Shown: positions 29,308 through 38,127 of the stretch, piece by piece | How the letters are laid out: each line of letters starts with the position of its first letter | Position numbering within the stretch: the stretch's first letter is position 1 | Assembly (NCBI RefSeq): GCF_014195095.1 | Contig: NZ_JACIBC010000003.1 | Location: 679,810-743,809 of the forward strand | Reading direction: 5' to 3' | Origin: Rhizobium sp. BK602 | GTDB taxonomy: Bacteria > Pseudomonadota > Alphaproteobacteria > Rhizobiales > Rhizobiaceae | Length of the DNA: 64,000 bases | Notes under the pieces: model-generated | What the model was told of the DNA's origin: nothing | The model's database searches: none | Seen by the model: only the letters and a program-made list of their open reading frames with translations | Translations under genes and position numbers: made by a program

Positions 29308-30019
29308 GCTCGCCAATGTTCACAAGGCCTTCGGCAGCGTCAAGGTTCTGAATGGTGTGTCCTTCGAGGTCGGGCGCGGCGAGGTTGCCGCCGTCATCGG
29401 CCAGTCCGGCTCCGGCAAATCGACGGCATTGCGCTGCATCAATGCGCTCGAGACCATCGAGAGCGGCACGATCGAGGTCTGCGACCATGCGGTCCACGAC
29501 CCCAAGCTCAACAAGAGCGCGCTGCGCCGCGACGTCGGCATCGTCTTCCAGAGCTACAATCTGTTTCCTCACTTGACGGCGGAGCAGAATATCATGCTCG
29601 CGCCGACCTGCGTGAAGAAGCTCGGCAAGGCCGCCGCCCGCGATCTGGCGCGTGAGGTGCTCGCCCGCGTCGGTCTCGAAGCCAAGGCCGAACATTATCC
29701 GGAACAGCTCTCCGGCGGCCAGCAGCAGCGCGTGGCGATCGCCCGGTCGCTGGCCATGAAGCCAAAGCTGATGCTCTTCGACGAGGTGACCTCCGCGCTC
29801 GATCCGCAGCTCACCGGCGAGGTGCTGAAAGTCATGGAGGATCTGGCCCGCGGCGGGATGACGATGATCCTCGTCACGCATGAAATGGCCTTTGCCCGCA
29901 AGGTCGCATCGAAGGTCGTCTACATGCATCAGGGCCAGGTCTGGGAAACCGGACCGGGTGCCATGCTGGACAATCCGCAGACGACGGAATTGCGGGAATT
30001 CGTGGGCAGCGGCCTCTGA
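29291..30019 (+). CDS. polar amino-acid-type ABC ATPase
   Basis: 242 residues, GlnQ/HisP-like. Walker A GQSGSGKST, Q-loop VFQSYNLFPH, signature LSGGQQQR, Walker B LMLFDEVTSALD and switch His in LVTHEM are all intact. Context points to uptake of a sugar acid rather than an amino acid, which is inference. Confidence 0.9.
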   Translation: MSAIVKLANVHKAFGSVKVLNGVSFEVGRGEVAAVIGQSGSGKSTALRCINALETIESGTIEVCDHAVHDPKLNKSALRRDVGIVFQSYNLFPHLTAEQNIMLAPTCVKKLGKAAARDLAREVLARVGLEAKAEHYPEQLSGGQQQRVAIARSLAMKPKLMLFDEVTSALDPQLTGEVLKVMEDLARGGMTMILVTHEMAFARKVASKVVYMHQGQVWETGPGAMLDNPQTTELREFVGSGL

Positions 30020-30067
30020 GGTCGAACTGGGAAGAGATTTTGTTGGAAGGACAAAAGGGTGGAGACC

Positions 30068-30871
30068 ATGAAACGTAGAACTTTCCTTGCAGGCATGACT
30101 GGCGCGCTCGCCGGCGCAACATTCCTCAGTATCAATGCGCGCCAGGCTCTGGCCGATACGCTGGAGACCATCAAGACACGGAAGAAGCTGCTAATTGCGG
30201 TCGATCTCGGCTCGCCGCCATTTGGCATGAGCGACGCAGCGATGCAGCCGACCGGCTCGGATGTCGAGACCGCCAATCTTCTGGCCACCGATCTCGGTTT
30301 TCCGCTAGAGATCGTGCCGGTCACAAGCCCGAACCGCGTGCCCTTCCTGCTGACGAGCAAGGCCGACATCGTCATGGCGTCCTTCAGCGTCAACGAGGAG
30401 CGCAAGAAGGTCATCGATTTCACCGATGCCTATGGCGTTATCCAGATCGTCATCGCCGCACCGAAGAGCACTGACATCAAGACCCTGCAGGATGTCGTCG
30501 GCCAGCGCCTCGGCACGACGCGCGGCTCGACCAACGACAAGGTCGCGACGACGGAAGCGCAGGGCGCCGAAATGGTGCGCTACGACGATGACGCGACGCT
30601 GATCACCGCGCTGGTGTCCGGCCAGGTCAACATCATGGCGTCCTCGCCGCAGATCATGGCCGCCGTCAACCAGCGCCGCACGAACGACCCGCTCGAGGTC
30701 AAGCTGGTGCTCAAGACCAATCCCTACGCCATCGGCCTGCGCAAGGGCGACGACCCGCTGAAGGCGACGCTGAACGAATGGATCGCCAAGAACCTTGCCA
30801 ACGGCAAGCTCAGCGCGATCTATCAGAAGTATAATGGCGTGGCACTTCCGGCCGAGATGCCGAAGACGTAA
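30068..30871 (+). CDS. ABC substrate-binding protein, SBP family 3, with a Tat-like signal
   Basis: 267 residues. The signal peptide begins MKRRTFLAG with a twin-arginine-like motif and ends near NARQALA, so Tat export is possible. The mature part has family 3 features (KKLLIAVDLGSPPFG, KADIVMASFSVNEERKKVIDFTDAYG). A GTG at 30059 with GGAAGG eight bases upstream is an alternative start. It is the receptor for the importer in the L-galactonate operon. Confidence 0.87.
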   Translation: MKRRTFLAGMTGALAGATFLSINARQALADTLETIKTRKKLLIAVDLGSPPFGMSDAAMQPTGSDVETANLLATDLGFPLEIVPVTSPNRVPFLLTSKADIVMASFSVNEERKKVIDFTDAYGVIQIVIAAPKSTDIKTLQDVVGQRLGTTRGSTNDKVATTEAQGAEMVRYDDDATLITALVSGQVNIMASSPQIMAAVNQRRTNDPLEVKLVLKTNPYAIGLRKGDDPLKATLNEWIAKNLANGKLSAIYQKYNGVALPAEMPKT

Positions 30872-30893
30872 ACCATATATTGCCGAGAAAACC

Positions 30894-30917
30894 GGAGCGC
30901 CGATCATTCGGCGCTCC
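30894..30917 (+). terminator. stem-loop after the family 3 binding protein
   Basis: Perfect 10-bp stem GGAGCGCCGA / TCGGCGCTCC with a four-base loop, 22 bp after the stop and before the lgoD-like gene. Probably an mRNA-stabilising or partial terminator inside the operon. Confidence 0.6.
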
Positions 30918-30973
30918 CTGCAATCCGATGAAGCGGTTCGAGCGGGCTGGCCCCTGCGGACAAGGAGTGAACG

Positions 30974-31984
30974 ATGAAAACATTGATCTGCAACGAGCCG
31001 GGCCGATTGTCTCTGATCGAGCGGGATATTCCCGTTCCGGCGGATGGCGAGGTGCTCGTCCGCATCAAGCGTGTCGGCATATGCGGGACCGATTTCCATA
31101 TCTTCCAAGGCAAGCACCCCTTCCTCGAATATCCGCGCGTCATGGGCCATGAGCTCTCGGGCACCGTCGAGGATGCACAGGGGTCGGCGCGGCTGAAGAA
31201 GGGCGACAATGTCTATATCGTCCCCTATCTCTCCTGCGGCAAATGCGTGGCTTGCCGCCGCGGCGTGACCAATGCCTGCCAGAACATCGCCGTGCTCGGC
31301 GTGCACAAGGATGGCGGCATGTGCGAATATCTGTGCGTTCCCGAACAGAATGTCGTCTCGGTCGGCAAGGCCTCGCTCGACCAGGCGGCAATGATCGAAT
31401 TCCTGGCGATCGGCGCCCATGGCGTCAAGCGCGGCAACATCCAGGCCTCCGATCGCGTTCTTGTCGTCGGCTCGGGGCCGATCGGCATGTCGGCGATCAT
31501 CTTCGCCAAGGCGCGTGGCGCCGACGTGACCGTGATGGACATGCGCGAGGACCGCCTCGCCTTCACCGCCAGCGCGCTCGGCGCCGACAGGACCCTTCTC
31601 GCCAATGAAGACGCGGAGGCGCAGGCCAAGCGCCTGACGGATGGCGATTTCTTCGATGTCGTCATCGACGCCACCGGCAATGCCGGTGCCATGCAGCGCG
31701 GCTTCGGCTTCGTCGCCCATGCCGGGCGCTATGTCCTCGTCAGCCTCGTGCGTCAGGACATCACCTTCTCCGATCCGGAATTCCACAAGCGCGAGACGAC
31801 GCTGTTTGCCAGCCGCAACGCGCAGCCGGACGACTTTGCCGAAGTGGTGAAGCAGATGGAGGCGGGGCGCGTGCCGACGGCAGCCCTCAACACCCATCGC
31901 GGCGCGTTTTCCGATGCTCCCGCGCTCTTCACCGAATGGCTGCGCCCCGAAGCCGGCGTCATCAAAGCCATTCTGGAGGTGTGA
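30974..31984 (+). CDS. lgoD: L-galactonate 5-dehydrogenase-like zinc alcohol dehydrogenase
   Basis: 336 residues, medium-chain dehydrogenase. Catalytic-zinc residues lie in GICGTDFH and MGHELSG; structural-zinc cysteines in CGKCVACRRGVTNAC; the NAD Rossmann motif is VVGSGPIG. It resembles E. coli LgoD (YjjN) in detail, including FSDPEFHKRETTLFASRNA near residue 260. LgoD oxidises L-galactonate to D-tagaturonate, which is exactly the substrate of the uxaB product in this operon. Confidence 0.82.
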   Translation: MKTLICNEPGRLSLIERDIPVPADGEVLVRIKRVGICGTDFHIFQGKHPFLEYPRVMGHELSGTVEDAQGSARLKKGDNVYIVPYLSCGKCVACRRGVTNACQNIAVLGVHKDGGMCEYLCVPEQNVVSVGKASLDQAAMIEFLAIGAHGVKRGNIQASDRVLVVGSGPIGMSAIIFAKARGADVTVMDMREDRLAFTASALGADRTLLANEDAEAQAKRLTDGDFFDVVIDATGNAGAMQRGFGFVAHAGRYVLVSLVRQDITFSDPEFHKRETTLFASRNAQPDDFAEVVKQMEAGRVPTAALNTHRGAFSDAPALFTEWLRPEAGVIKAILEV

Positions 31985-31988
31985 TCGC

Positions 31989-33512
31989 ATGGCCGCGCCG
32001 CGCACGCTTCGCCTCCATGAGGCCGACAATGTCGTCATTGCCATCGAAAGCCTGTCGCGAGGCAAGGTGATCGACGGCGGCGTCACGGTCGCGGCAGCCG
32101 TCCCGCGCGGTCATAAGATCGCTATCCAGCCGATCGCAACCGGCGAACCGATCCGCAAATTCGGCCAGATCATCGGCTTTGCCACAAGCGATATCCAGCC
32201 AGGCGACTGGGTGCACGAGCACAATGTCGCGATCCATGATTTCGAGCGCGACTATGCCTTTGCCTCCGAAGCGAAGTCCGATCGCGGACTTCTGCCCGGC
32301 GAAAGTGCGGCGACCTTTCAAGGCTTCCGCCGCGCCGATGGGCGTGTCGGCACACGCAACTATATCGGCATCCTCAGCTCGGTGAACTGTTCCGCCACCG
32401 TCGTCGATTTCATCGCCGACGAGATCACGCGCTCCGGCATCCTTGCCGATTATCCCAATATAGACGGCGTCGTTCCCTTCACCCATGGGACCGGATGCGG
32501 CATGGGCAGCAAGGGCGAGGAATACGACCTGCTGGCCAGAACACAATGGGGCTATGCCAGCCATCCGAATTTCTCCGCCATCCTGCTGATCGGGCTTGGC
32601 TGCGAGGTCTTTCAGATCCCACGCCTGAAGAAGACCTACGGCATTGCCGAGGGCGATCATTTTCAGAGCCTGACGATCCAGGAGGTCGGCGGCACCCGTA
32701 AATCGGTAATGATGGGCGTCGAGAAAATCCGCGAGATGCTGCCGCTTGCCAACAGATCGGTGCGCGAGACGGTTCCGGCCTCGGAGCTAATGCTGGCGCT
32801 GCAATGCGGCGGCTCGGACGGTTATTCCGGCCTGACTGCCAATCCTGCACTGGGCGCGGCCGTCGATATTCTCGTGCGCCATGGCGGCACCGCGATCCTG
32901 TCGGAGACGCCGGAGATCTATGGCGCCGAACACCTGCTGACCCGGCGGGCGGAAAGCCCGGAGGTCGGTCAGAAGATCGTCGACCTGATCGACTGGTGGC
33001 GCGATTACGCCGCCAAAACGGGTGGCGAGCTGAACAACAACCCCTCGCCCGGCAACAAGGCCGGTGGGCTCACGACTATTCTGGAGAAATCCCTCGGCGC
33101 CGTCGCCAAAGGCGGCAGCTCCACCCTGCGCGGCGTCTATCGCTATGCCGAACGCATCGACCGCAAGGGTTTTGTCTATATGGACACGCCCGGCTACGAT
33201 CCTGTCGCCGCGACCGGTCAGGTGGCAGGCGGCGCCAATGTCCTCTGCTTCACTACCGGCCGGGGCTCGGCCTACGGCTGCAAGCCGACGCCGTCGCTCA
33301 AGCTTGCCACCAATTCCGATCTGTTCACGCGGATGGAAGAGGACATGGACATCAATTGCGGCGATATCATCGACGGCGTATCCATCGAGGAAAAGGGCCG
33401 CGAGATCTTCCAGTCCATCCTGGAAACCGCCTCCGGCAAGCGCTCGAAATCCGAATTGCTCGGCTACGGCCGCAACGAATTCGTACCCTGGCAGCTCGGC
33501 GCAACCATGTGA
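31989..33512 (+). CDS. uxaA: altronate dehydratase
   Basis: 507 residues. An N-terminal SAF-like domain (about 15-100) is joined to the large UxaA/GarD catalytic domain with VGTRNYIGILSSVNCSATV, HGTGCGMG, LIGLGCE, ALQCGGSDGYSGLTANPA and GSAYGCKPTPSLKLATNS. It dehydrates D-altronate to 2-keto-3-deoxy-D-gluconate. The ATG at 31989 lies four bases after the lgoD-like stop. KDG kinase and aldolase are not in the window. Confidence 0.92.
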   Translation: MAAPRTLRLHEADNVVIAIESLSRGKVIDGGVTVAAAVPRGHKIAIQPIATGEPIRKFGQIIGFATSDIQPGDWVHEHNVAIHDFERDYAFASEAKSDRGLLPGESAATFQGFRRADGRVGTRNYIGILSSVNCSATVVDFIADEITRSGILADYPNIDGVVPFTHGTGCGMGSKGEEYDLLARTQWGYASHPNFSAILLIGLGCEVFQIPRLKKTYGIAEGDHFQSLTIQEVGGTRKSVMMGVEKIREMLPLANRSVRETVPASELMLALQCGGSDGYSGLTANPALGAAVDILVRHGGTAILSETPEIYGAEHLLTRRAESPEVGQKIVDLIDWWRDYAAKTGGELNNNPSPGNKAGGLTTILEKSLGAVAKGGSSTLRGVYRYAERIDRKGFVYMDTPGYDPVAATGQVAGGANVLCFTTGRGSAYGCKPTPSLKLATNSDLFTRMEEDMDINCGDIIDGVSIEEKGREIFQSILETASGKRSKSELLGYGRNEFVPWQLGATM

Positions 33513-33551
33513 AACGCGCAAGCGTCGCCTAGACTAACTTCTGAGCAGAGC

Positions 33552-34328
33552 TCACCGTCCCTTGAACTGCGGCGGTTCCTTCGCAGCGAAGGCACGCATT
33601 CCTTCCGCCCGGTCGTCGCTTGCCGCGATCAGGGCCGAGAGCGAACGCTCGTAGCGAATGCCGGCCGATAGCGGTGTCTCGAAACTTTCGAGCACGGCGG
33701 CCTTGGCCATCACCACGGCAAGAGGGGCTGCTTTCGCGATGCGGTCTGCAATCGCGCAGGCATGCGCCTCCACCGTCTCGCCATCGGCGGCGATGCTGCT
33801 GATCAGGCCGCAGGCTCTCGCCTCCTCGGCATCGAGCTTTCGCCCGGCCAGAACCATCTCCATCGCCATGGACTTGCCGACGGCGCGCACCAGGCGCTGG
33901 GTTCCGCCGGCGCCGGGTATGGTGCCGATCGCGGTTTCCGGCAGGCCGAACAGCGCCGTGCGGTCGGCGACGACGATGTCACAGATCAGCGCCAGCTCAA
34001 GACCGCCGCCAAGGGCATAGCTTGAAATCGCGGCGATGAGCGGCTTGGTGATGGCCGCCACCTCGTCCCATTTCTCGCTGAAACCGCTGGTGTAAAGCTC
34101 GATGGGGCTGGCCGCGGCGAGCGATCCGATATCGGCGCCGGCGGCAAAGCCGCGCTCGCTGCCGCTGATGACGATCGCGCGCACAGCCGGGTCCGCCTGG
34201 CAGTCGCGCAGCGCGTCGACAAGCCCGGTGAGCATCTCGATATTGAGCGCATTCCGCTTGGCCGGTCGGTCGAGGATGATGCAAGCAAAGCCGTCATGTT
34301 TCTCGGTTTTGACGAGGGAGGATGTCAT
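33552..34328 (-). CDS. enoyl-CoA hydratase/isomerase (crotonase) family protein
   Basis: 258 residues from the ATG at 34328, which overlaps the dehydrogenase stop by four bases; the longer open frame is not supported. Crotonase features: RPAKRNALN, the oxyanion region GFAAGADIGSL, SYALGGGLELALICDIVVAD, and the glutamate-bearing LPETAIGTIPGAGGTQRL. It would hydrate an enoyl-CoA. It is the last gene of the eight-gene minus-strand operon that starts with the quaternary-amine importer. Confidence 0.88.
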   Translation of the reverse strand: MTSSLVKTEKHDGFACIILDRPAKRNALNIEMLTGLVDALRDCQADPAVRAIVISGSERGFAAGADIGSLAAASPIELYTSGFSEKWDEVAAITKPLIAAISSYALGGGLELALICDIVVADRTALFGLPETAIGTIPGAGGTQRLVRAVGKSMAMEMVLAGRKLDAEEARACGLISSIAADGETVEAHACAIADRIAKAAPLAVVMAKAAVLESFETPLSAGIRYERSLSALIAASDDRAEGMRAFAAKEPPQFKGR

Positions 34329-35239
34329 GCCTTGCGCCTTTCCGTCAGCAAGCGGACGGTATCGTCGCGGCGCGCGATCGCGGCAGCAACCTCTTCCGCC
34401 GTCCAGTCGTAAAAACCGCGACCGCTCTTCGTTCCGAAAGCACCCTCTTCGCATAGGCGGCTCACCAGCGAGGGTATGCCTTCGCTGCGATCGAGCGCCG
34501 GCATCAGAATGCGCGACACTTTCTCGACCGTGTCGAGACCCGCCATATCCATCAGCCTGAGCGGCCCTGCCGCCGACCAGCGCGGCGCGAGTGTGGTCTC
34601 GACCGCCCGGTCGACATCCTCGATCGAGGCCGCGCCCACTTCGACGAGATGCAGCGCTTCGCGCAGGATCGCATATTGCAGCCGGTTGACGACGAAGCCT
34701 GCTATATCGGTCTTCACCTCGATCACGTCCTTGCCGATATCGGCGCAGAGCGCGCGGGCACGGTCGACGACCTCATCCGAGGTTTTCTCGCCGCGAACGA
34801 TCTCGACCAGCGGCATGACCGCCGGCGGATTGAACCAGTGAATGCCGACGACCCGCTCCGGCCGGGCAAGCCCCGCCGCGATCAGGGTGATCGGAACGCT
34901 GGAGGTATTCGTCGTCAGAAGGCAATCGGCCGGCGCCAGGGCCTCGACCTCGCCGAAGATACGCTGCTTCAGCGTGACGTCTTCCGCGAGATTCTCGCTG
35001 ACGATGCCGGCGCCGGTAACGCAATCCGCGATCGAAGTCGTGTACGTGACCGCCGCTTCGCCGGCGATGGGGACGATCCGGCTCTTTGCCTTGTCGAGCG
35101 TCTCCGCGCTGCGGGAATAGACGGCGACAGGATAGCCTTGCGCGGCAAACACACCGGCGATGCCGGCGCCCATCGTGCCCGCGCCGAGGACGGCGACTTT
35201 CGGCCGGATGCGGGTCTTGTCGTTGATATCCTGCGGCAT
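34325..35239 (-). CDS. 3-hydroxyacyl-CoA dehydrogenase
   Basis: 304 residues, 3-hydroxybutyryl-CoA dehydrogenase family. NAD motif GAGTMGAGIAGVFA; TTNTSSVPI; catalytic-His block VGIHWFNPPAVMPLVEIV; C-terminal domain with GFVVNRLQYAILREA and FGTKSGRGFYDW. It oxidises a 3-hydroxyacyl-CoA made by the downstream hydratase. A TTG six bases upstream is an alternative start. The gap to the CoA-transferase gene is two bases. Confidence 0.88.
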   Translation of the reverse strand: MPQDINDKTRIRPKVAVLGAGTMGAGIAGVFAAQGYPVAVYSRSAETLDKAKSRIVPIAGEAAVTYTTSIADCVTGAGIVSENLAEDVTLKQRIFGEVEALAPADCLLTTNTSSVPITLIAAGLARPERVVGIHWFNPPAVMPLVEIVRGEKTSDEVVDRARALCADIGKDVIEVKTDIAGFVVNRLQYAILREALHLVEVGAASIEDVDRAVETTLAPRWSAAGPLRLMDMAGLDTVEKVSRILMPALDRSEGIPSLVSRLCEEGAFGTKSGRGFYDWTAEEVAAAIARRDDTVRLLTERRKA

Positions 35240-35241
35240 GG

Positions 35242-36447
35242 TCAAATCACTCCCCGCAACCGGAGGCTCTCGATATCGGGGCCATCCAGCCCCAGCTCAC
35301 CGCTCAACACCGCATCCGTATGCTGCCCCAGGGTCGGCGCGACATAATCTCCGCCGGAGGCAATGCCACTGAAGCGGACCGGCTGTGGCATGACCTGGAA
35401 TGCGCCGGCATTGCGATGCTGCACGGTGTGCAACAGCTGACGGTGCTGTGCATGCGGCGTGGCGAGCGCCTGAGCGAGGTCGTAGATCGGTGCGGCCGGA
35501 ACACCCGCCTCGTCGAGCAGTTGCGTCACCTCCTCCGTCGAGCGGGTGCGCGTCCAGCTCTCGATGACGGATCGCAACTCTTCCTGATGCCTCAGCCTGT
35601 CCGGGTCGGTCTTGAAGCGTGGATCATCCGTCAAGCCGGGATTGCCGAGCGCCCGCGCCAGTCGGGCAAAGAGTGCGTCATTGGCAACGGCGATCACCAC
35701 ATAGCCATCCGAGGCCTGATAGGAATCCATCGGCGCGCTGATCGGATGCGCATTGCCGACCCGGCCGGGTGCGCCCTTGCCGCCGGTGATCTGCGACAGC
35801 GAGACCATCTGCAGGGACATGATGGAATCGAGCATGGCGACATCGACATGCTGCCCCTTGCCGGTGCGATCGCGCTGAAGCAGCGCCGCAAGCGCGCCCC
35901 AGGAGCCGTAGATGCCTGCCACGACATCGCCGATCGCGTCGCCGATGCGCGTCGGCGGGCCATCCGGCCAGCCGGTCACGGACATGATGCCGCCCATCGC
36001 CTGGACGACGTGATCATAAGCGGCACGGTGCGCAAGAGGGCCGTCCTGGCCGAAGCCGGAAATGCTGACATAGATCAGGCGCGGATTGAGCGCTTTCACG
36101 GCCTCGTAGTCGATGCCCAAACGCGCCGTGACCCCAGGCCGGAAATTCTCGACGAGAATATCGGCCTGCTTGATCAGTCCGAGCAGCAGTTCGCGGCCCT
36201 CATCCGATTTCAGATCGAGCGTGACGCTCTTCTTGCCGCGATTGACCAGCATGAAATAGCTGCTCTCGCCGCCGACATGCGGGGAAAAGGCACGGGAATC
36301 GTCACCATGATCGGGGATTTCGATCTTGGTCACGGTTGCGCCGAGATCGCCGAGCATGGCCGAGCACAGAGGCCCCGCAAGCACGCGCGCCAGATCCAGC
36401 ACCTTTATTCCATCCAGCGGCCGTAGGGCCTGCGTTGCTTCGGTCAC
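35242..36447 (-). CDS. class III (CaiB/BaiF) CoA-transferase
   Basis: 401 residues from a GTG with GGAG six bases upstream; the longer open frame runs into the lyase gene. Family III motifs: PLDGIKVLDLARVLAGP, LGATVTKIE, NRGKKSVTLDLKS, ENFRPGV and the active-site Asp in AYDHVVQAMGG. It would move CoA from a thioester onto a carboxylic acid. Its position directly after the lyase suggests that the unsaturated acid made by the lyase is the acceptor. Confidence 0.88.
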   Translation of the reverse strand: MTEATQALRPLDGIKVLDLARVLAGPLCSAMLGDLGATVTKIEIPDHGDDSRAFSPHVGGESSYFMLVNRGKKSVTLDLKSDEGRELLLGLIKQADILVENFRPGVTARLGIDYEAVKALNPRLIYVSISGFGQDGPLAHRAAYDHVVQAMGGIMSVTGWPDGPPTRIGDAIGDVVAGIYGSWGALAALLQRDRTGKGQHVDVAMLDSIMSLQMVSLSQITGGKGAPGRVGNAHPISAPMDSYQASDGYVVIAVANDALFARLARALGNPGLTDDPRFKTDPDRLRHQEELRSVIESWTRTRSTEEVTQLLDEAGVPAAPIYDLAQALATPHAQHRQLLHTVQHRNAGAFQVMPQPVRFSGIASGGDYVAPTLGQHTDAVLSGELGLDGPDIESLRLRGVI

Positions 36448-36463
36448 GGAAGTCTCCAAGCTC

Positions 36464-38014
36464 TTAAACGTTGACTGCAAGGGCACGATCGACAGCCCTC
36501 GCGATGGTTCCGTTGTCGATGAGGCCGCGGACGGCCTGCAATTCCGGATACATGGCGCGGTCGCTGTCGCGCGGCGGAACGACTTGCCGGATCGCGTCAT
36601 AGGCCGCGCCCGTGCCCTTGCCCGGCCGCAAAGGACGATGGAACTCCAGTCCCTGAGCAGCGCAGATCAACTCGATCGTCAGGATATCGGCGAGATTATC
36701 GGCCGCCGTGCGCGCCTGCATTGCCGCAGAGACACCCATGCTCACATGGTCCTCCTGGCTGGCGCAGGTGGTCACCGTATGCACCGACGCCGGTGCGGCG
36801 AGGCTGCGATTGTCGCCGGCGATGGCGGCGGCCGCATAGGGCGGGATCATGAAACCCGAATTGGCGCCGCTCGCGCCCATGAGGAACGGCGGCAGCTCGC
36901 TGATATGGCCATTGGTCAGGCGGTCGGACCTTGCCTGCGACATGGTGCTGACATGAGCGATTGCGATCGCCAGCACATCCAGCGCCAGCGCCGTCGGCGC
37001 GCCATGGCCGTTGCCGCCCGGCAGCGGTATCAGCTCGTCGTCCTCGATGACGAAAACGGGGTTGTCGGTCACGGAATTGATCTCGATGGTCAGGACATCG
37101 CGGCAATAAGCGAGCGCGTCGCGCACGCCGCCATGGACCTGCGGAATGCAGCGCAGGCTGAGCGCATCCTGAAGGCGATGATCGCGATGCTTGGCCAGCA
37201 CCTCGCTATCCGACAGCAGGCTTCGCAGCCGGCTTGCCGTCTCTGCCTGGCCGGGATGCGGCCGCATCCGCTGCAGGCGTTCGTCATAGCCCCGGCTGTT
37301 GCCCTTCAGCGCCTCCAGGCTCATGGCGCCGGCGACATCGGCGAGCGCGACCAGCTGCTCGGCCCGATGGACAGCGAGCGCGCCGATACCGGTAATTTCA
37401 TAGGTGCCGCTGATCAGCGCATGACCTTCGCGGGGACCGGGCGCCTTGATGGCAATGCCGGCGCGGGTCATCGCCTCGCGTCCGGGCAGCAGCTCGCCTT
37501 CGTACCAGGCGCGCCCCTCGCCAAAAATGACGAGACCGATATGCGAAGTGGTGATCAGATAGCCGACCGAGCCTTTTGCCGGCGACCAGGGGATGACGCC
37601 GCGATTGAGCATCTCGCTCATGGTCTCGACAAGCCCGGCGCTGACGCCGCTACAGCCCTGCAAAAGTGCCTTGATCATCGTCGCCATGATGGCGCGCACG
37701 GCCGGCGGATCGAGCGGCTCACCCATGCCGCTTGCATGGCTGAGCAGCGTATTGAGCTGCATCTGCGACATGTCTTCGGGCTTGAGCTTGACGGTGTAGA
37801 GATCGCCGACCCCGGTCGTCAGACCGTAGATGGGCACGTTATTCTCGATCGCCTTGAGGAGATGCTGCTGGACCCTGCTCATGCCGGCGATGGCGTCGCG
37901 GCAAAGTGCGACCTTGGCTCCCATGGCGATCGCCGCGATCTCCTCGATCGTGGTCGGCACGGTGCCGAGCGTGACGGTGGTGGAGCTTTGTGACGATTGA
38001 TCGCTATGTGTCAT
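36464..38014 (-). CDS. histidine ammonia-lyase homologue lacking the MIO triad (first)
   Basis: 516 residues, aligned over its full length with HutH-type lyases: IYGLTTGVG (Tyr63), LLSHASGMGEPL, VRAIMATMIKALLQGCSGVS, LQDALSLRCIPQVHGGVRDAL, SVTDNPVF, NSGFMIPPYAAAA, CASQEDHVSMG. The canonical GSVGASGDLAPLAH is replaced by GSVGYLITTSH at residues 148-158 (37541-37573). Ala-Ser-Gly is gone and three residues are missing, so the MIO electrophile cannot form. Ergothionase, which eliminates trimethylamine from ergothioneine, is a known MIO-independent relative. The gene follows an OpuB-like importer, so a betaine substrate is likely. A non-catalytic role cannot be excluded. Confidence 0.85.
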   Translation of the reverse strand: MTHSDQSSQSSTTVTLGTVPTTIEEIAAIAMGAKVALCRDAIAGMSRVQQHLLKAIENNVPIYGLTTGVGDLYTVKLKPEDMSQMQLNTLLSHASGMGEPLDPPAVRAIMATMIKALLQGCSGVSAGLVETMSEMLNRGVIPWSPAKGSVGYLITTSHIGLVIFGEGRAWYEGELLPGREAMTRAGIAIKAPGPREGHALISGTYEITGIGALAVHRAEQLVALADVAGAMSLEALKGNSRGYDERLQRMRPHPGQAETASRLRSLLSDSEVLAKHRDHRLQDALSLRCIPQVHGGVRDALAYCRDVLTIEINSVTDNPVFVIEDDELIPLPGGNGHGAPTALALDVLAIAIAHVSTMSQARSDRLTNGHISELPPFLMGASGANSGFMIPPYAAAAIAGDNRSLAAPASVHTVTTCASQEDHVSMGVSAAMQARTAADNLADILTIELICAAQGLEFHRPLRPGKGTGAAYDAIRQVVPPRDSDRAMYPELQAVRGLIDNGTIARAVDRALAVNV

Positions 38015-38089
38015 TTCCGCCCTCCCTTGGACGGACGCCAGCCTTCCCTGTCCGGAGAAAGCGGCTCGCTATTTCCCTCTATGCGGATG

Positions 38090-38119
38090 CCGGCGGCCGA
38101 ACATATGCTCGGCCGCCGG
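38090..38119 (-). terminator. stem-loop between binding protein and lyase genes
   Basis: An 11-bp stem CCGGCGGCCGA / TCGGCCGCCGG with an eight-base loop, starting nine bases after the binding-protein stop on the minus strand. It probably sets a high ratio of binding protein to downstream enzymes. Confidence 0.6.
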
Positions 38120-38127
38120 GGTATCGA

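Noticed and set aside
33552..36447. Carnitine degradation (caiB-like) as the main role of the minus operon
   Set aside because: A CaiB-family protein and an OpuB importer would fit, but there is no CaiA/CaiC/CaiD set and a lyase of HAL fold is present; kept only as an alternative.
36464..38014. Ordinary histidine utilisation (hutH) annotation
   Set aside because: The MIO triad is missing, and no urocanase, imidazolonepropionase or formiminoglutamate gene is nearby despite the HutC-like regulator.
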